Positions 1 to 8,884 of a stretch of 64,000 nt of DNA are shown in pieces. The number at the start of each line of letters is the position of its first letter. Position 1 is the stretch's first letter. Both the position numbers and the translations under genes were made by a program. Source of the DNA: a virus; IMG/VR virus record IMGVR_UViG_3300018049_000017, positions 1 to 64,000 of that record; one strand, given 5' to 3'. The notes beneath the pieces are model-generated. The model was not told the DNA's origin and did no database searches. It saw only the letters and a list, made by a program, of their open reading frames with translations.

Positions 1-554
1 AAAGAAAGTTAAACGTTTCTAAACTAGGATTTCAACCTGCTATCAACACTAGTGGGGGTATTAATAAACATAGATTTGGAGAGCATAACTTACCAGTACT
101 TAAGTCTAAATTTAAAGACAGTACTGTGTATCCTCATACCGTAAGAGATTTTGTGTTCGGTAAGCCTATTATTTCAACAGGAGACTTTATGGGGAAGTAC
201 AGACAGTTTGAAAATTTAGATTTATTTCTTGAAAAATATAAAGAAATAGATTATGTAGTTGCTATGAGAGGTCATGGTCAAATGATAACGATAGGTATGA
301 ATATACCTGGCATATATTTAAGCACGCAAGATAAAGTAAGAGACTTTTCAATTGAAAATGGATTTGAAGATTACAATGTTGATATGACAGACGAGTTCTG
401 GTTTGAAAAGCTAGAGAACTATATGGACAAACTCACAGAACATAAATCTAAGTACCTAAAAGACTGGTATGAGATTAGAGATGAGTTTATAAAAAAATGT
501 CACGATATAGATGAAAAGTGGTTTAAAGAAAAATTTAACAGATGGAGTGCATAA
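1..554 (+). CDS. Polysaccharide pyruvyl transferase-like protein (5' end outside window)
   Basis: The reading frame is open from base 3 to the stop at 554, so the true start lies upstream; the ATG-like starts inside are not needed. The visible C-terminal part contains VVAMRGHGQMITIGMNIPG followed by a segment in which a lysine precedes a short helix. This resembles the C-terminal half of the polysaccharide pyruvyl transferase family (MRxH, then small residues, then P). The family adds ketal pyruvate to exopolysaccharide sugars. It overlaps the methyltransferase gene by 13 bases, which suggests one operon for glycan decoration. Family assignment is tentative because only about 180 residues are visible. 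Confidence 0.55.
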   Translation, partial: RKLNVSKLGFQPAINTSGGINKHRFGEHNLPVLKSKFKDSTVYPHTVRDFVFGKPIISTGDFMGKYRQFENLDLFLEKYKEIDYVVAMRGHGQMITIGMNIPGIYLSTQDKVRDFSIENGFEDYNVDMTDEFWFEKLENYMDKLTEHKSKYLKDWYEIRDEFIKKCHDIDEKWFKEKFNRWSA

Positions 555-1240
555 TTTGTAACGGTAGTCTAAATAGAATTCAATATAAGGTAGATAGATG
601 TACTAACTGTCAACATACCTATATCAGATACGACGGTGACGGATTACATTATCATAAGACTCTCTATCGTTCAGAAGGTCATGACGGTACTCGAGGAGGA
701 GGCGAAGTAGTAGATGGTAAATTTACAGATACGTTTCATCAAAGGAGACATGGTATTTGCCTAAATAGAATTAAGTTCTTAGAACCTATACTTAATAATG
801 TAGACAGTATATTAGACATAGGTGCAGGTGGAGGAACTTTTCTTAATATGGTTAAAGATAGAGTTAATTTAGCTGAAGGGACTGAAATAAGCGATATATG
901 TAATAGTAATTTGTCTAGCGATGGCTATAAAATTTACCATGGAGCGTTTACTCAAATGAATATAAAAAAGACCTACGACTTAGTAACTTGCTGGCATGTG
1001 TTAGAGCATATAGAAAACCTAAAAGACTTTCCTAAAAAACTTTACGACGTTACAGGTAAGTACGCAGTATTAGAAGTGCCTATCAACAGACACTTAAGGA
1101 ATCCAGATAATAATTTTGATGGACATTTTCATTACTTTTCTGAAAAATCTCTACGATTATTATTTGAAGATTTATTTACTGTAGACTATATAAAAGACGG
1201 TGTACAGAAGCCATGTTTACAAATTAGATTAAGTAAGTAA
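542..1240 (+). CDS. SAM-dependent methyltransferase with N-terminal zinc ribbon
   Basis: The protein has 232 residues. It starts with two Cys pairs (CIIC and CTNC, residues 3-23) typical of the zinc ribbon in front of sugar-type class I methyltransferases. The SAM-binding motif I is ILDIGAGGGTFL (about residues 89-100), and the acidic strand-2 end and a CWHVLEHI motif follow, as in the Methyltransf_23-like group. The substrate is unknown. From the neighbouring cytidylyltransferase and glycosyltransferases I infer O- or N-methylation of a sugar. The stop overlaps the next ATG (TAATG), so translation is probably coupled. Confidence 0.75.
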   Translation: MECIICNGSLNRIQYKVDRCTNCQHTYIRYDGDGLHYHKTLYRSEGHDGTRGGGEVVDGKFTDTFHQRRHGICLNRIKFLEPILNNVDSILDIGAGGGTFLNMVKDRVNLAEGTEISDICNSNLSSDGYKIYHGAFTQMNIKKTYDLVTCWHVLEHIENLKDFPKKLYDVTGKYAVLEVPINRHLRNPDNNFDGHFHYFSEKSLRLLFEDLFTVDYIKDGVQKPCLQIRLSK

Positions 1241-1944
1241 TGAACTTTCAAAAAAAATATACAGGCAGAGATATCTTAATAATAGGAGGTGGAACATCTA
1301 CATTAGATAGGAACTGGGATAAGTTAGTTAATGATAAAACATATATATGGACTTGTAACGACTTTTTTATGAACGAAAAAGTTTGTAATAAAAATATAGA
1401 TCTCTTTCAATTAGGATGGACCACAGATTTAAAAGACCCAAGACTACTTAATAAGTTAAGAGAAAACAAACCTTTTACTTATTTCGAATATGATCATTAT
1501 AAGAGTAAATGGAAGGAACCTCAATTTAAAGAGTTCCAGCAGAGTATAGGATATGCTGTTCCTGGTATGAATATTCCGATGGGAGATTTATATACTAGAC
1601 CTGCACAGAAATCAGGAGCAATGTTTAGATTAATTTTACTTGCTCTACAGACATATGCAAGGAACATATACTTTGTTGGGTTTGATGGGTTCAATAAAGA
1701 CTTTAGTAATGCTCATGCATTTACTGGTCATGTAGGATTAAAAGATACTGATACGAGAAGAGATTATTCAGGAACACCGTTATCGTATGTGACAGTCTTT
1801 CTTGATGCTTATGAAGCATTAGCCAATAACGAGACATGTAAGAGATTACAAAACTTAGGAGAAGGATTAGACTATAATTTAGGATCAAGGATAAGCAAAA
1901 GATTCTTTCCATTAAGACCAGAAGTTTATGAAGCCATTAGATAG
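1240..1944 (+). CDS. DUF115/sialyltransferase-fold-like protein
   Basis: The 234-residue protein begins with a nucleotide-binding-like strand and loop, DILIIGGGTSTLDRNWDKL (residues 11-29), and has a second core motif NIYFVGFDGF near residue 145. This pair (a GGGxS/T loop, then a hydrophobic strand ending in G-D/W) is seen in the DUF115 and GT42-like families that act on surface sugars. A second member of the same type is at 4459-5256. It probably contributes to glycan assembly; the donor sugar cannot be told. The C-terminus overlaps the next gene by 17 bases. Confidence 0.5.
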   Translation: MNFQKKYTGRDILIIGGGTSTLDRNWDKLVNDKTYIWTCNDFFMNEKVCNKNIDLFQLGWTTDLKDPRLLNKLRENKPFTYFEYDHYKSKWKEPQFKEFQQSIGYAVPGMNIPMGDLYTRPAQKSGAMFRLILLALQTYARNIYFVGFDGFNKDFSNAHAFTGHVGLKDTDTRRDYSGTPLSYVTVFLDAYEALANNETCKRLQNLGEGLDYNLGSRISKRFFPLRPEVYEAIR

Positions 1945-2617
1945 TATAGCGATTGTAATCCAAGCAAGACTTAATAGTCAAAGAGTACCTAAGAAGATGA
2001 TTAGACCATTTGCTGGTACTACTTTATTTGATTTAGTATTAGATAAAGTCATAGAAGCTTTACCATCTAAACAAGAACATATTTGGGCATCAGTATATGA
2101 GCCAGAGCTGTTTGATATTGCAATGAAAAAAGGTATCAATATTTTTAACAGAAGTAGAATATCAGCCAATAATGATGACTCTCTTCAAAAGATTTACGAA
2201 TGGCATGATAAACTTCCTTCTGAGTACAAGTATGTTATGCTAGTTTCTGGTTGTAATCCATTGCTAAAGCCTGAGACTATTAGAGAGTTTTACAATCAAT
2301 TAGTTAAACAAGAAGAAGAAAATTTATTTGCTGTCATGGAAAAGAAACAATACTATTGGAACAAAGAAGGTTCATTAGTAACACCATGGCCAGCAGATCA
2401 AACTATTATGAATACAAAAGCAGTAGAACCTACATACGAAGCTGCTCATGTACTTTATGCATCCAGATTAGATATTATTAAAGATAATAGGTTCATGGGA
2501 GACTTTCAAGCTCCTGGTGGTATAAAATTATTTAAGATGGATGAGTTAGAAGCATTTGATATAGATTACGAATGGCAGTTTGAAGTAGGAGAGAAATTAT
2601 ATAATATGAATTTATGA
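1928..2617 (+). CDS. CMP-sugar (acylneuraminate/KDO-type) cytidylyltransferase
   Basis: The 229-residue protein has the signature IAIVIQARLNSQRVPKKMIR (residues 8-27), the CTP-binding loop of the CTP_transf_3 family (A-R-x-x-S-x-R-x-P-x-K). A later LVSGCNPLL takes the place of the usual D-x-P core. Such enzymes activate sialic, legionaminic or KDO-type sugars as CMP-sugars for transfer. It sits directly upstream of the APS kinase (4-base overlap). Its presence suggests the phage supplies an activated acidic sugar. The normal D in the second motif reads G-C-N, so activity is not assured. Confidence 0.7.
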   Translation: MKPLDSIAIVIQARLNSQRVPKKMIRPFAGTTLFDLVLDKVIEALPSKQEHIWASVYEPELFDIAMKKGINIFNRSRISANNDDSLQKIYEWHDKLPSEYKYVMLVSGCNPLLKPETIREFYNQLVKQEEENLFAVMEKKQYYWNKEGSLVTPWPADQTIMNTKAVEPTYEAAHVLYASRLDIIKDNRFMGDFQAPGGIKLFKMDELEAFDIDYEWQFEVGEKLYNMNL

Positions 2618-3048
2618 TATACTGGTTTACAGGACAGCCATGTGCTGGCAAGACAACTCTAGCAGATAAACTAAAAGAAAGATTACCTAATGCTTTTAGA
2701 ATAGATGGTGACGACATAAGAGAGTTACTTTCTAACAAAGATTATTCGATTAAAGGTAGAGTAGAAAACGTAAGTACTGCACAACGCATTGCCCACTATC
2801 TACATAACCAAGGACATGATGTAATCGTATCTTTAGTAGCTCCCTACATTGATCAACGAGAAGATTTCAAAAAACTTATCGGTATTGAGAATATGGTTGA
2901 ATTCTACGTTCATACTTCTGAACCTAGAGAAAGAGATCATTTTAAAGCAATTGCATATGTCCCTCCAGTTTCTAACTATATAGATATCGATACTACTCAT
3001 GATACCCCAGAACAGAGCTTTGAGATAATTAAAAAATGGATTTATTAA
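2614..3048 (+). CDS. cysC: Adenylylsulfate (APS) kinase-like protein
   Basis: The 144-residue protein opens with a P-loop FTGQPCAGKTTLADKL (residues 5-20), followed by FRIDGDDIRELL, a YS..GR..N region and VIVSLVAPYIDQR. These are in the order found in APS kinases (DGDxxR, then the SPY/APY-R loop), although the protein is shorter than the roughly 200-residue cellular enzyme. APS kinase makes PAPS, the donor for sulfotransferases. The next genes but one include a sulfotransferase-like protein and a DUF2061 protein, which supports a sulfation role. It may instead be a related small-molecule kinase. It is coupled to the next gene by TAATG. Confidence 0.7.
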   Translation: MIYWFTGQPCAGKTTLADKLKERLPNAFRIDGDDIRELLSNKDYSIKGRVENVSTAQRIAHYLHNQGHDVIVSLVAPYIDQREDFKKLIGIENMVEFYVHTSEPRERDHFKAIAYVPPVSNYIDIDTTHDTPEQSFEIIKKWIY

Positions 3049-3401
3049 TGGAAAAGAAAAACACTTACTTTGTAGATATAGACGGAACTATATTTATATA
3101 TAGAAAATTTGAAACATATACTGAGACTGATGCTCAGGTTATTAAAGAGTCAAAACAGTTCTTGCAAAAAGTTAGAGATGAAGGACATACTATAATCCTA
3201 ACTACAGCTAGACCAAAAAGTTTAAGGTTACATACTGAGTATGAACTTAATGTCAATAATATTCCTTATGATGAATTGATAATGGAGATAGGAAGAGGAC
3301 CTAGGTATTTAATCAACGACGTAGACCCTAAAAAACCAGATCAGTTAAGAGCAATCGGCTGGAATTTAGTTAGAGATGCAGGTATAAAAGGAAACAAATG
3401 A
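3048..3401 (+). CDS. Small HAD-family phosphatase-like protein
   Basis: From the ATG overlapping the previous stop (TAATG) the protein has 117 residues; an in-frame ATG 12 bases upstream is less likely. Motif I is YFVDIDGTIF (DxDGT), motif II is ILTTARP, and a late acidic motif is YLINDVDPKK, so the HAD core is complete but there is no cap domain. Such short HADs occur in sugar-nucleotide and polynucleotide kinase-phosphatase pathways. Here it is flanked by an APS kinase and a nucleotidyltransferase, which suggests that it dephosphorylates an intermediate in the same pathway; the substrate is unknown. Confidence 0.65.
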   Translation: MEKKNTYFVDIDGTIFIYRKFETYTETDAQVIKESKQFLQKVRDEGHTIILTTARPKSLRLHTEYELNVNNIPYDELIMEIGRGPRYLINDVDPKKPDQLRAIGWNLVRDAGIKGNK

Positions 3402-3754
3402 AAAAGTATAGCTTATTTATAGGACGTTGGCAACCTTGGCATGATGGTCATCGATGGTTGATTGATCAAAGATTAAAAGAAGGTAAGCATGTTTGGATAG
3501 CAATCAGAGATGTAGAGCCAGATGAAGATAATCCTTGGACAGCTCAACAAATACTTATGAATTTAGAGTATAGATTAGGTGAGCTTATTCAAGAAGGTAA
3601 GATACGTATCTCTATTATACCTGATATTGAATCTATTAACTACGGTAGAGGAGTTGGATACGAAGTTATTGAACACGTTCCCCCAGATGATATAAAAGAA
3701 ATATCAGCTACTAAGATTAGAAAACAAATGAAAAATGACGGTGAGCTAAAATGA
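3398..3754 (+). CDS. Cytidylyl/adenylyltransferase-like nucleotidyltransferase
   Basis: The 118-residue protein has the two hallmarks of the HxGH nucleotidyltransferase superfamily: FIGRWQPWHDGHRWLI (residues 7-22, HDGH) and the C-terminal EISATKIRKQ (ISxTxxR). This group includes NMN adenylyltransferase, glycerol-phosphate cytidylyltransferase and, more distantly, ATP sulfurylase. It lies between a HAD protein and a sulfotransferase-like protein (4-base overlaps on both sides). An APS-forming role would complete a sulfate activation path, but the sequence does not show this. Activation of an alcohol phosphate is equally possible. Confidence 0.7.
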   Translation: MKKYSLFIGRWQPWHDGHRWLIDQRLKEGKHVWIAIRDVEPDEDNPWTAQQILMNLEYRLGELIQEGKIRISIIPDIESINYGRGVGYEVIEHVPPDDIKEISATKIRKQMKNDGELK

Positions 3755-4269
3755 AAATTTTAATTCTACACACACCTAGAGTTGGTGCTACCTCTCTAAT
3801 GGAATCTCTTGCTAAGGAACACAATGCTGTTGCTGTTAAGAATCCAATTAGTGAAGTTTTTACTGATGAGAACATACCTTGGGAAGAAGAAAACTTAGTA
3901 GTTAAACAAGATATGTTGTATCCCTTAGGTAATAAGTACGATGTAGATAGTGATAAAGTAAATTTTTATACAGAGTTAGCTGGTAAATTTGATATAGTTA
4001 GATTAATAGTACGAAATGATTTAGTATCACAGGCAGAAAGCTTTGGGTATATGTTGGATAATCCTGAGCAGGAAGGCAAAAAGTATAACTACAGAAAAAT
4101 AAGTGAAGAACATTTATTAAATTGTTTAGTACATGTACAGCAGTTAGAAGTTGGTTTGAGAAAAGTAAGGGCTAAAATAAATGGAGAAATAGAATGTTAT
4201 GAAGATTTGTTCGATCAATTTAGTGCTGCAAGGCATAGACAAATTAAAGAAGAAGGTAGATTAATATAA
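3751..4269 (+). CDS. Sulfotransferase-like protein
   Basis: The 172-residue protein starts ILILHTPRVGATSLMESLA, which resembles the 5'-phosphosulfate-binding loop (TPRSGTTSL) of PAPS-dependent sulfotransferases. Around residues 85-98 it has IVRNDLVSQAESFGY, like the 3'-phosphate-binding RxxxxxxxS region. It is shorter than a typical sulfotransferase (about 250 residues). With the APS kinase three genes upstream and DUF2061 next to it, a role in sulfating a glycan is plausible. The family call is from short motifs only, so another P-loop transferase is possible. Confidence 0.5.
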   Translation: MKILILHTPRVGATSLMESLAKEHNAVAVKNPISEVFTDENIPWEEENLVVKQDMLYPLGNKYDVDSDKVNFYTELAGKFDIVRLIVRNDLVSQAESFGYMLDNPEQEGKKYNYRKISEEHLLNCLVHVQQLEVGLRKVRAKINGEIECYEDLFDQFSAARHRQIKEEGRLI

Positions 4270-4484
4270 TGGTAAGTAGAAAAAGACATATACTTAAAAC
4301 TATCACTTGGAGAATAATAGGTACATTAGATACTATGATTCTTTCATGGATAATTACAGGCAATTGGAAATTTGGAATTGCTATCGGGGGTGTCGAGTTA
4401 ATAACAAAAATGGTTCTTTATTATTTCCACGAAAGAGCCTGGTATAGGTTTAGTAAATATGGAGTTAAAAAAACTAATAAGTAA
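4269..4484 (+). CDS. DUF2061 membrane protein
   Basis: The 71-residue protein has the DUF2061 pattern: a basic N-terminus, K-T-I-T-W-R-I-I-G-T-L-D-T, a hydrophobic segment, ITGNWKFGIAIGGVELITKM and YYFHERAW. Two membrane helices are apparent (about residues 15-32 and 35-55). As I recall, DUF2061 genes often sit next to sulfate-activation genes (cysC, cysD, cysN) in bacteria, which agrees with the APS kinase and sulfotransferase-like genes just upstream. The biochemical function is unknown. It overlaps the next gene by 26 bases. Confidence 0.8.
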   Translation: MVSRKRHILKTITWRIIGTLDTMILSWIITGNWKFGIAIGGVELITKMVLYYFHERAWYRFSKYGVKKTNK

Positions 4485-5256
4485 AGTAGACGATAGTTAC
4501 GAAAGAATAAAGTTACTTAAAGACGCTTGTAAAGGAGAAACTATATACATTACTACTCCTGGTCCTTCCTTGACTTCTCACAATAGAGATATATTAGTAG
4601 AAAAACTAAAAGATAAGATAGTTCTTGCATGTAAGCAATCATATAATTACGTTAAAGAAGTTGCCACCTTTCATCTAATGTCAGCCTATGGATACCAACC
4701 TTATGATTACTACTCAGATGATACTATAGTTCATTGGCAGCTTACTGCTATGAATGTACCAGGTGAGTTACAAAGAATAAAACAGGAATGGAAACATAAA
4801 GCAGATATAATGATTCCATGTTACTCTACTCCTTGGGTTGATATGTATAACACTACGGCATTTAGTAGACGATTTGATCAATTCGAATCATACAGTGAAG
4901 GAAAGATTATTTGGGGACCTGGTATAATGTATGAATCAGGTATTCCTTTAGCTATGCATTTAGGAGCTAAAGAAATAGTTACTATAGGATGGGATATTGG
5001 AGACTTATCTAAATTTGAAAGTGAAAAAGGATACAAATTAGGAGATGACGATTGGAGAAAAGAGCATGCTGAGGATTTATATGCTGAAGGAGTGCATGCT
5101 GGAGCAGGACCTGATTATGAAGAATTAAAAGAGACTATCGATAGCACGAAAGAAATGTACGATTATTTCTTGGAAAAGGGAATTAAATTTCGTATATTAT
5201 CTAATACCAGCCCTGCTGATGGTAGATTTAAACGTATTACTATAGATGAGTTATAA
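4459..5256 (+). CDS. DUF115/sialyltransferase-fold-like protein
   Basis: The 265-residue protein resembles the product at 1240-1944. It has a short strand and loop, IYITTPGPSLTSHNRDIL (residues 29-46), then a central GPGIMYESGIPLAMHLGAKEIVTIGWDIGD segment, where the last part matches the GFDG-type core. This is the architecture of DUF115-like proteins that attach sugars to surface molecules. It is likely to be one of several sugar-transfer genes in this operon. A possible internal promoter (TTG-N20-TATATTAT) lies at 5170-5200 within its 3' end but lacks other conserved bases. Confidence 0.5.
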   Translation: MELKKLISKVDDSYERIKLLKDACKGETIYITTPGPSLTSHNRDILVEKLKDKIVLACKQSYNYVKEVATFHLMSAYGYQPYDYYSDDTIVHWQLTAMNVPGELQRIKQEWKHKADIMIPCYSTPWVDMYNTTAFSRRFDQFESYSEGKIIWGPGIMYESGIPLAMHLGAKEIVTIGWDIGDLSKFESEKGYKLGDDDWRKEHAEDLYAEGVHAGAGPDYEELKETIDSTKEMYDYFLEKGIKFRILSNTSPADGRFKRITIDEL

Positions 5257-6061
5257 ATTAGCAATATACATAAAAACTTATAGTGGAGATTTTTTAAGGA
5301 TTAAAAACCTTTTGAGATCAATACAAGAATTTAATATTGATGATATACCTGTATTTATATCTTGTCCTAGAGATCAATCTGGTTCTCTATTCTCAATGAT
5401 TGGTAAAGAAGGATATACTTATATACCTGATGAGTATATATTTACTCCTTCATATAGAATACCCGGATGGGAAGAACAAATGCTTGTTAAATTAAATGCT
5501 TGGAAAAACATCGATGCTGACAACCTTCTTATTATAGATTCAGATGCTGAGTTTGTTAGGGAGTTTTACTTAGATGATTTTATAGCATACGATAATGTAC
5601 CTTATACTATCATGCATGAGAATAAGCAAGTATCAGAATATGAGGCAGCTCTCAAGGGTGGTGATTATTCTAAGACTGGGTATGTTAAAGCAGTATTAGC
5701 CTACAGAGAGTTGTTTGGAGGTAAATCTAAGAAGATATACGATTATGGACCTAATCCTCACTTATGGTCTAGGAAAGTATTAGAAAGCTTCGAAGAAAAT
5801 TATCTTAAGTATAATGACTTAACTATGGAAAACTTCTGTTTTGGTATAAAGAGTCAGTATGATATACATTTTAGAGAGACGTTAACATACGGAGAGTATC
5901 TTTTAGCTGGTAGAGCAATAGATATAGTTCCTTGTGGGCCTTTCTTTAAAACGTATCATTGGAAAGAGATGTGGGACTTTGAAGAAGGTACTGGGTTAGA
6001 GTTAAAAGATAATATAAAGAAAAGTTATTTAGGTATCATTAAACAATCTAATTGGTCATGA
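5246..6061 (+). CDS. Glycosyltransferase-like protein (GT-A type)
   Basis: The 271-residue protein starts with a short hydrophobic strand IYIKTYSGDFLRIKNLLRSI and has LLIIDSDAEFV near residue 92, a DxD-like metal-binding motif of GT-A glycosyltransferases. Later PNPHLWSRKVLESF and a Tyr-rich region fit the DUF6492-type group. The overall length matches that group. It overlaps both neighbours (11 and 4 bases) in the glycan operon. The donor and acceptor sugars are unknown. Confidence 0.6.
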   Translation: MSYKLAIYIKTYSGDFLRIKNLLRSIQEFNIDDIPVFISCPRDQSGSLFSMIGKEGYTYIPDEYIFTPSYRIPGWEEQMLVKLNAWKNIDADNLLIIDSDAEFVREFYLDDFIAYDNVPYTIMHENKQVSEYEAALKGGDYSKTGYVKAVLAYRELFGGKSKKIYDYGPNPHLWSRKVLESFEENYLKYNDLTMENFCFGIKSQYDIHFRETLTYGEYLLAGRAIDIVPCGPFFKTYHWKEMWDFEEGTGLELKDNIKKSYLGIIKQSNWS

Positions 6062-6936
6062 TATTATATCAAGTACATCATATGTGGTATGAGACTAGCA
6101 TGATAGACGAATGCTGGACATCGGTAAATAATGCATTAAAAGCTGCACCTAATGTTGATGTAAAGATACAGATATGTTTTAATTTTCAAACCTATATTGA
6201 AAAACCAAAAGGTGATATTAGAGTAATGTTAGAAAAGCATCAAGGTCATCCTTTGTTTAGAGATAACGATATAGATGTTACTATAAAAGATGATAATGAT
6301 CCATTTTACAACATAGCCGATTGGAGAAGAGAAGTGTATGATCCTAAAGCTAAGTACACAGTATGGGGTGAAACAGATACTATCTTACCTAGAGATTTTT
6401 TTGCTATACTAGATATGGTCAACATAGAACAGCCTCATGTATTAACATTTGCTGGTAGGCCGATGTGGGACAATAGTTGGGATGTAGTAACGCATGAAAA
6501 ACTATTAGGATACTCTAAGCCTTGTCAATGTGGTGATGAGCATAGAGAAGATTGTATTGAATTATTAGAAGCACCTCTTAAATATAAAGACTATATAACT
6601 CAGGAGGAACTAGATAAGTTCAATGATGAGGCTGGTGATATAAAAATAGAACAGGTACCTTGGAAGATTGATGGCAGTACGGTTTGTATATCAGGAGGTT
6701 TAGAAACACCTTTTATTGCTCCTGGAATGCATTTTGTTAGAGAGGATACTTGTTTAGAATTTTATCTTAGAAAGAAAAATATACCTCAAGTATGTATTAA
6801 GTCTAGGTTAAAAGGACATAATTACAAACACCCTAACAAAAGAGTAGGGACTGATTCTACTAGAAATGATAAAGTATTTAAAAAGTATGCTGATGTAAGT
6901 ATAGAATCAATGCAAAAATTTATAAGTGAACTATGA
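6058..6936 (+). CDS. Glycosyltransferase-like protein
   Basis: The preferred start is the ATG overlapping the previous TGA (ATGA), giving 292 residues. The motif YTVWGETDTILPRDFF (about residues 100-115) puts an acidic ETD triad at the end of a strand, as in GT-A enzymes. A Cys/His group (CQCGDEHREDC, about residues 155-165) could bind zinc. I do not recognise a named family. Its position among glycosyltransferases and its strand pattern support sugar transfer. Confidence 0.5.
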   Translation: MILYQVHHMWYETSMIDECWTSVNNALKAAPNVDVKIQICFNFQTYIEKPKGDIRVMLEKHQGHPLFRDNDIDVTIKDDNDPFYNIADWRREVYDPKAKYTVWGETDTILPRDFFAILDMVNIEQPHVLTFAGRPMWDNSWDVVTHEKLLGYSKPCQCGDEHREDCIELLEAPLKYKDYITQEELDKFNDEAGDIKIEQVPWKIDGSTVCISGGLETPFIAPGMHFVREDTCLEFYLRKKNIPQVCIKSRLKGHNYKHPNKRVGTDSTRNDKVFKKYADVSIESMQKFISEL

Positions 6937-7766
6937 TAACATTTTGTATAAGTACCTATAATAATTTACCTTATTTAAAACTAGCTGTAGATTCAGTTAG
7001 AACATATTCATATTGGAAAGATGCTCCATTTATTATCCATGCAGAAAATTGTACTGATGGAACAAATGAGTGGTTAAAAGAAAATGCTTTAGATTTAAAT
7101 CTAGAGTTTTATATCGATAAAAATGATAAACCAAAAGGGATAGGAGGAGGAATGAACTTCTGTGCCGAAAAAGTCAAAACAGAATACATTAACTTTCTTC
7201 ACTCAGACTTTTATGTCACCCAGAACTGGGATTTGGAACTAATGAAAGTTCACGAACAATTCCCAGAAAAAAAACTTTGGGTCAATTCATTTCGAATTGA
7301 GCCGAATATGTTTGGTGACCAAGACAGACCAGGTACCCATTTCGTACCAAAGAATGCTTTTGGTGCTTACCATGATGATTTCAACCCTATCAGAATGTGT
7401 AAATATGCTAATGAGTTAGCGGAAAAAAATGATTTCCTTATTCCTAAAGGAGAAGGAGTATCTGGTCTGGTGAAGAAAAGTGTATGGGATGAAACTGGAG
7501 GTAATGATCCTTTATTTGCTCCTACAAGTTGGGATGACTATGATTTATTTTGGAGGATGTTACAGAATGGAGTAGAGTTTTTGATGCCTACTAAATCGGT
7601 TGTATGGCATTTTGGAGCTAGAGGCTCTCATAGATTAGAAGAAAATAATAATCAAACCTCAGATAGACAAAGAATGTCTGAACAAGCTAATGCTCAAAAG
7701 TTTTTTAATAAATGGGGAGGGTTACCAAAGTTTAACGAATATGGAATGATATGCGACATACAGTAA
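6933..7766 (+). CDS. Family 2 glycosyltransferase
   Basis: The 277-residue protein has the GT2 opening ITFCISTYNNLPYLKLAVDS, then ENCTDGTNEWL (substitute for the usual DNxSxDGT) and YINFLHSDFYVT, which holds the HSD form of the DxD metal site. The later segment PTSWDDYDLFWRMLQNG matches the ED/DxD acceptor-site helix of GT2 enzymes. It is likely a cytosolic, membrane-peripheral sugar transferase. It overlaps the next GT2 gene by 16 bases; the two share the HSD motif and may be diverged duplicates. Confidence 0.85.
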   Translation: MITFCISTYNNLPYLKLAVDSVRTYSYWKDAPFIIHAENCTDGTNEWLKENALDLNLEFYIDKNDKPKGIGGGMNFCAEKVKTEYINFLHSDFYVTQNWDLELMKVHEQFPEKKLWVNSFRIEPNMFGDQDRPGTHFVPKNAFGAYHDDFNPIRMCKYANELAEKNDFLIPKGEGVSGLVKKSVWDETGGNDPLFAPTSWDDYDLFWRMLQNGVEFLMPTKSVVWHFGARGSHRLEENNNQTSDRQRMSEQANAQKFFNKWGGLPKFNEYGMICDIQ

Positions 7767-8884
7767 TTATACCTTCATATAATACGTTACCCCATCTTAA
7801 GAATACTTATGAGAGTATCAAAAGATATGGAGGCGATGTAGATATTATAATTATAGACGATGCATCTAACGATGGAACAGCTGAATGGTTAATAAGCTTA
7901 AGCGATGAAAGACTTAATAGAGTATTAGGTACTGAACGTAAAGGACATACTTATTGGTATGATGAAGGAATGAGAATAGCTGAGACAGAAATAGTTTCTA
8001 TCTTACATTCAGATATGATTATAGGCCCTGGTTACTTTGAAAACTTACTTAAACATTTAAAGAGAGGTAAAGTAGTCTGTGCTACTAGAATTGAACCTCC
8101 TATACATCCTGCTGGTAGAGAAAAAATAGTAAGGAACTTCGGGATGGAGGCAGATGAATTTGTATGGGATACTTTTGAAAAGTTTGTTATACAAGAAAAA
8201 GCTGATAGTGTCAACCTTACTACTAAAGGTATATTTGCTCCTTGGATGTTATATAAAGAAGATCATTTATCGATAGGAGGACATGATCAAAGATTTGCAC
8301 CTTTTGGTTATGAAGACTCAGATATTTTTAACAGATGGATACTTGCTGGGTATGAAATGGTTCAAGCTAGAGATGCTCTATGTTATCATATGACTTGTAG
8401 AGGTCATAAATGGAACGCAGGAGTAGGAATAGAAAATCCTGATTACAGAGAAATAATGACTAGATGTGAAAGGGAGTATCAACGTAAATGGGGCGATTGG
8501 ATACAGAATGATCATTATCAACATCCGATTATTAATCCAAAGTATGATAGAGGTATAATAATAAAAAATTGTACTGAAGAATTAATAGGTCAGTTGGAAC
8601 CTTGGGGTGATACTTTATATGTTGATTGTCCATATAGAGACTATATCGATAAAGAAAGCAAAAGAACTGTCGTTGATCTTTGGAAAAAAATTAAACCGTA
8701 TGATAACGAAAAGAATAATGCTATTTTAGTTGAGGTAGATGCTAAGACATTCACTCAACAAGATTATATTTATATTAGACAACTAAGTCCAATACTAAAA
8801 CAAAATCAACCTGAACCAGGACAGGTTACTTTAGGAAATTTAAAACTTAATATTATTAAATATGAAGAAGAAATACCTTGTTGA
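7751..8884 (+). CDS. Family 2 glycosyltransferase
   Basis: The 377-residue protein carries a textbook GT2 start (TVIIPSYNTLPHLKNTYESI), the IIIDDASNDGTAEWL motif and VSILHSDMIIGPGYF with the HSD metal site, followed by FAPFGYEDSDIFNRWILAG (ED motif). The first about 250 residues form the catalytic domain. The last about 120 residues (from roughly position 255) are not recognised and could bind the acceptor. It overlaps the next small gene by 23 bases. Confidence 0.88.
   Translation: MRHTVIIPSYNTLPHLKNTYESIKRYGGDVDIIIIDDASNDGTAEWLISLSDERLNRVLGTERKGHTYWYDEGMRIAETEIVSILHSDMIIGPGYFENLLKHLKRGKVVCATRIEPPIHPAGREKIVRNFGMEADEFVWDTFEKFVIQEKADSVNLTTKGIFAPWMLYKEDHLSIGGHDQRFAPFGYEDSDIFNRWILAGYEMVQARDALCYHMTCRGHKWNAGVGIENPDYREIMTRCEREYQRKWGDWIQNDHYQHPIINPKYDRGIIIKNCTEELIGQLEPWGDTLYVDCPYRDYIDKESKRTVVDLWKKIKPYDNEKNNAILVEVDAKTFTQQDYIYIRQLSPILKQNQPEPGQVTLGNLKLNIIKYEEEIPC

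Noticed and set aside
5170-5200. TTG-N20-TATATTAT inside the gene at 4459
   Set aside because: The spacing fits, but there is no CTGC or leader sequence, and it lies in an operon of overlapping genes. It may be chance in AT-rich DNA; recorded as weak only.
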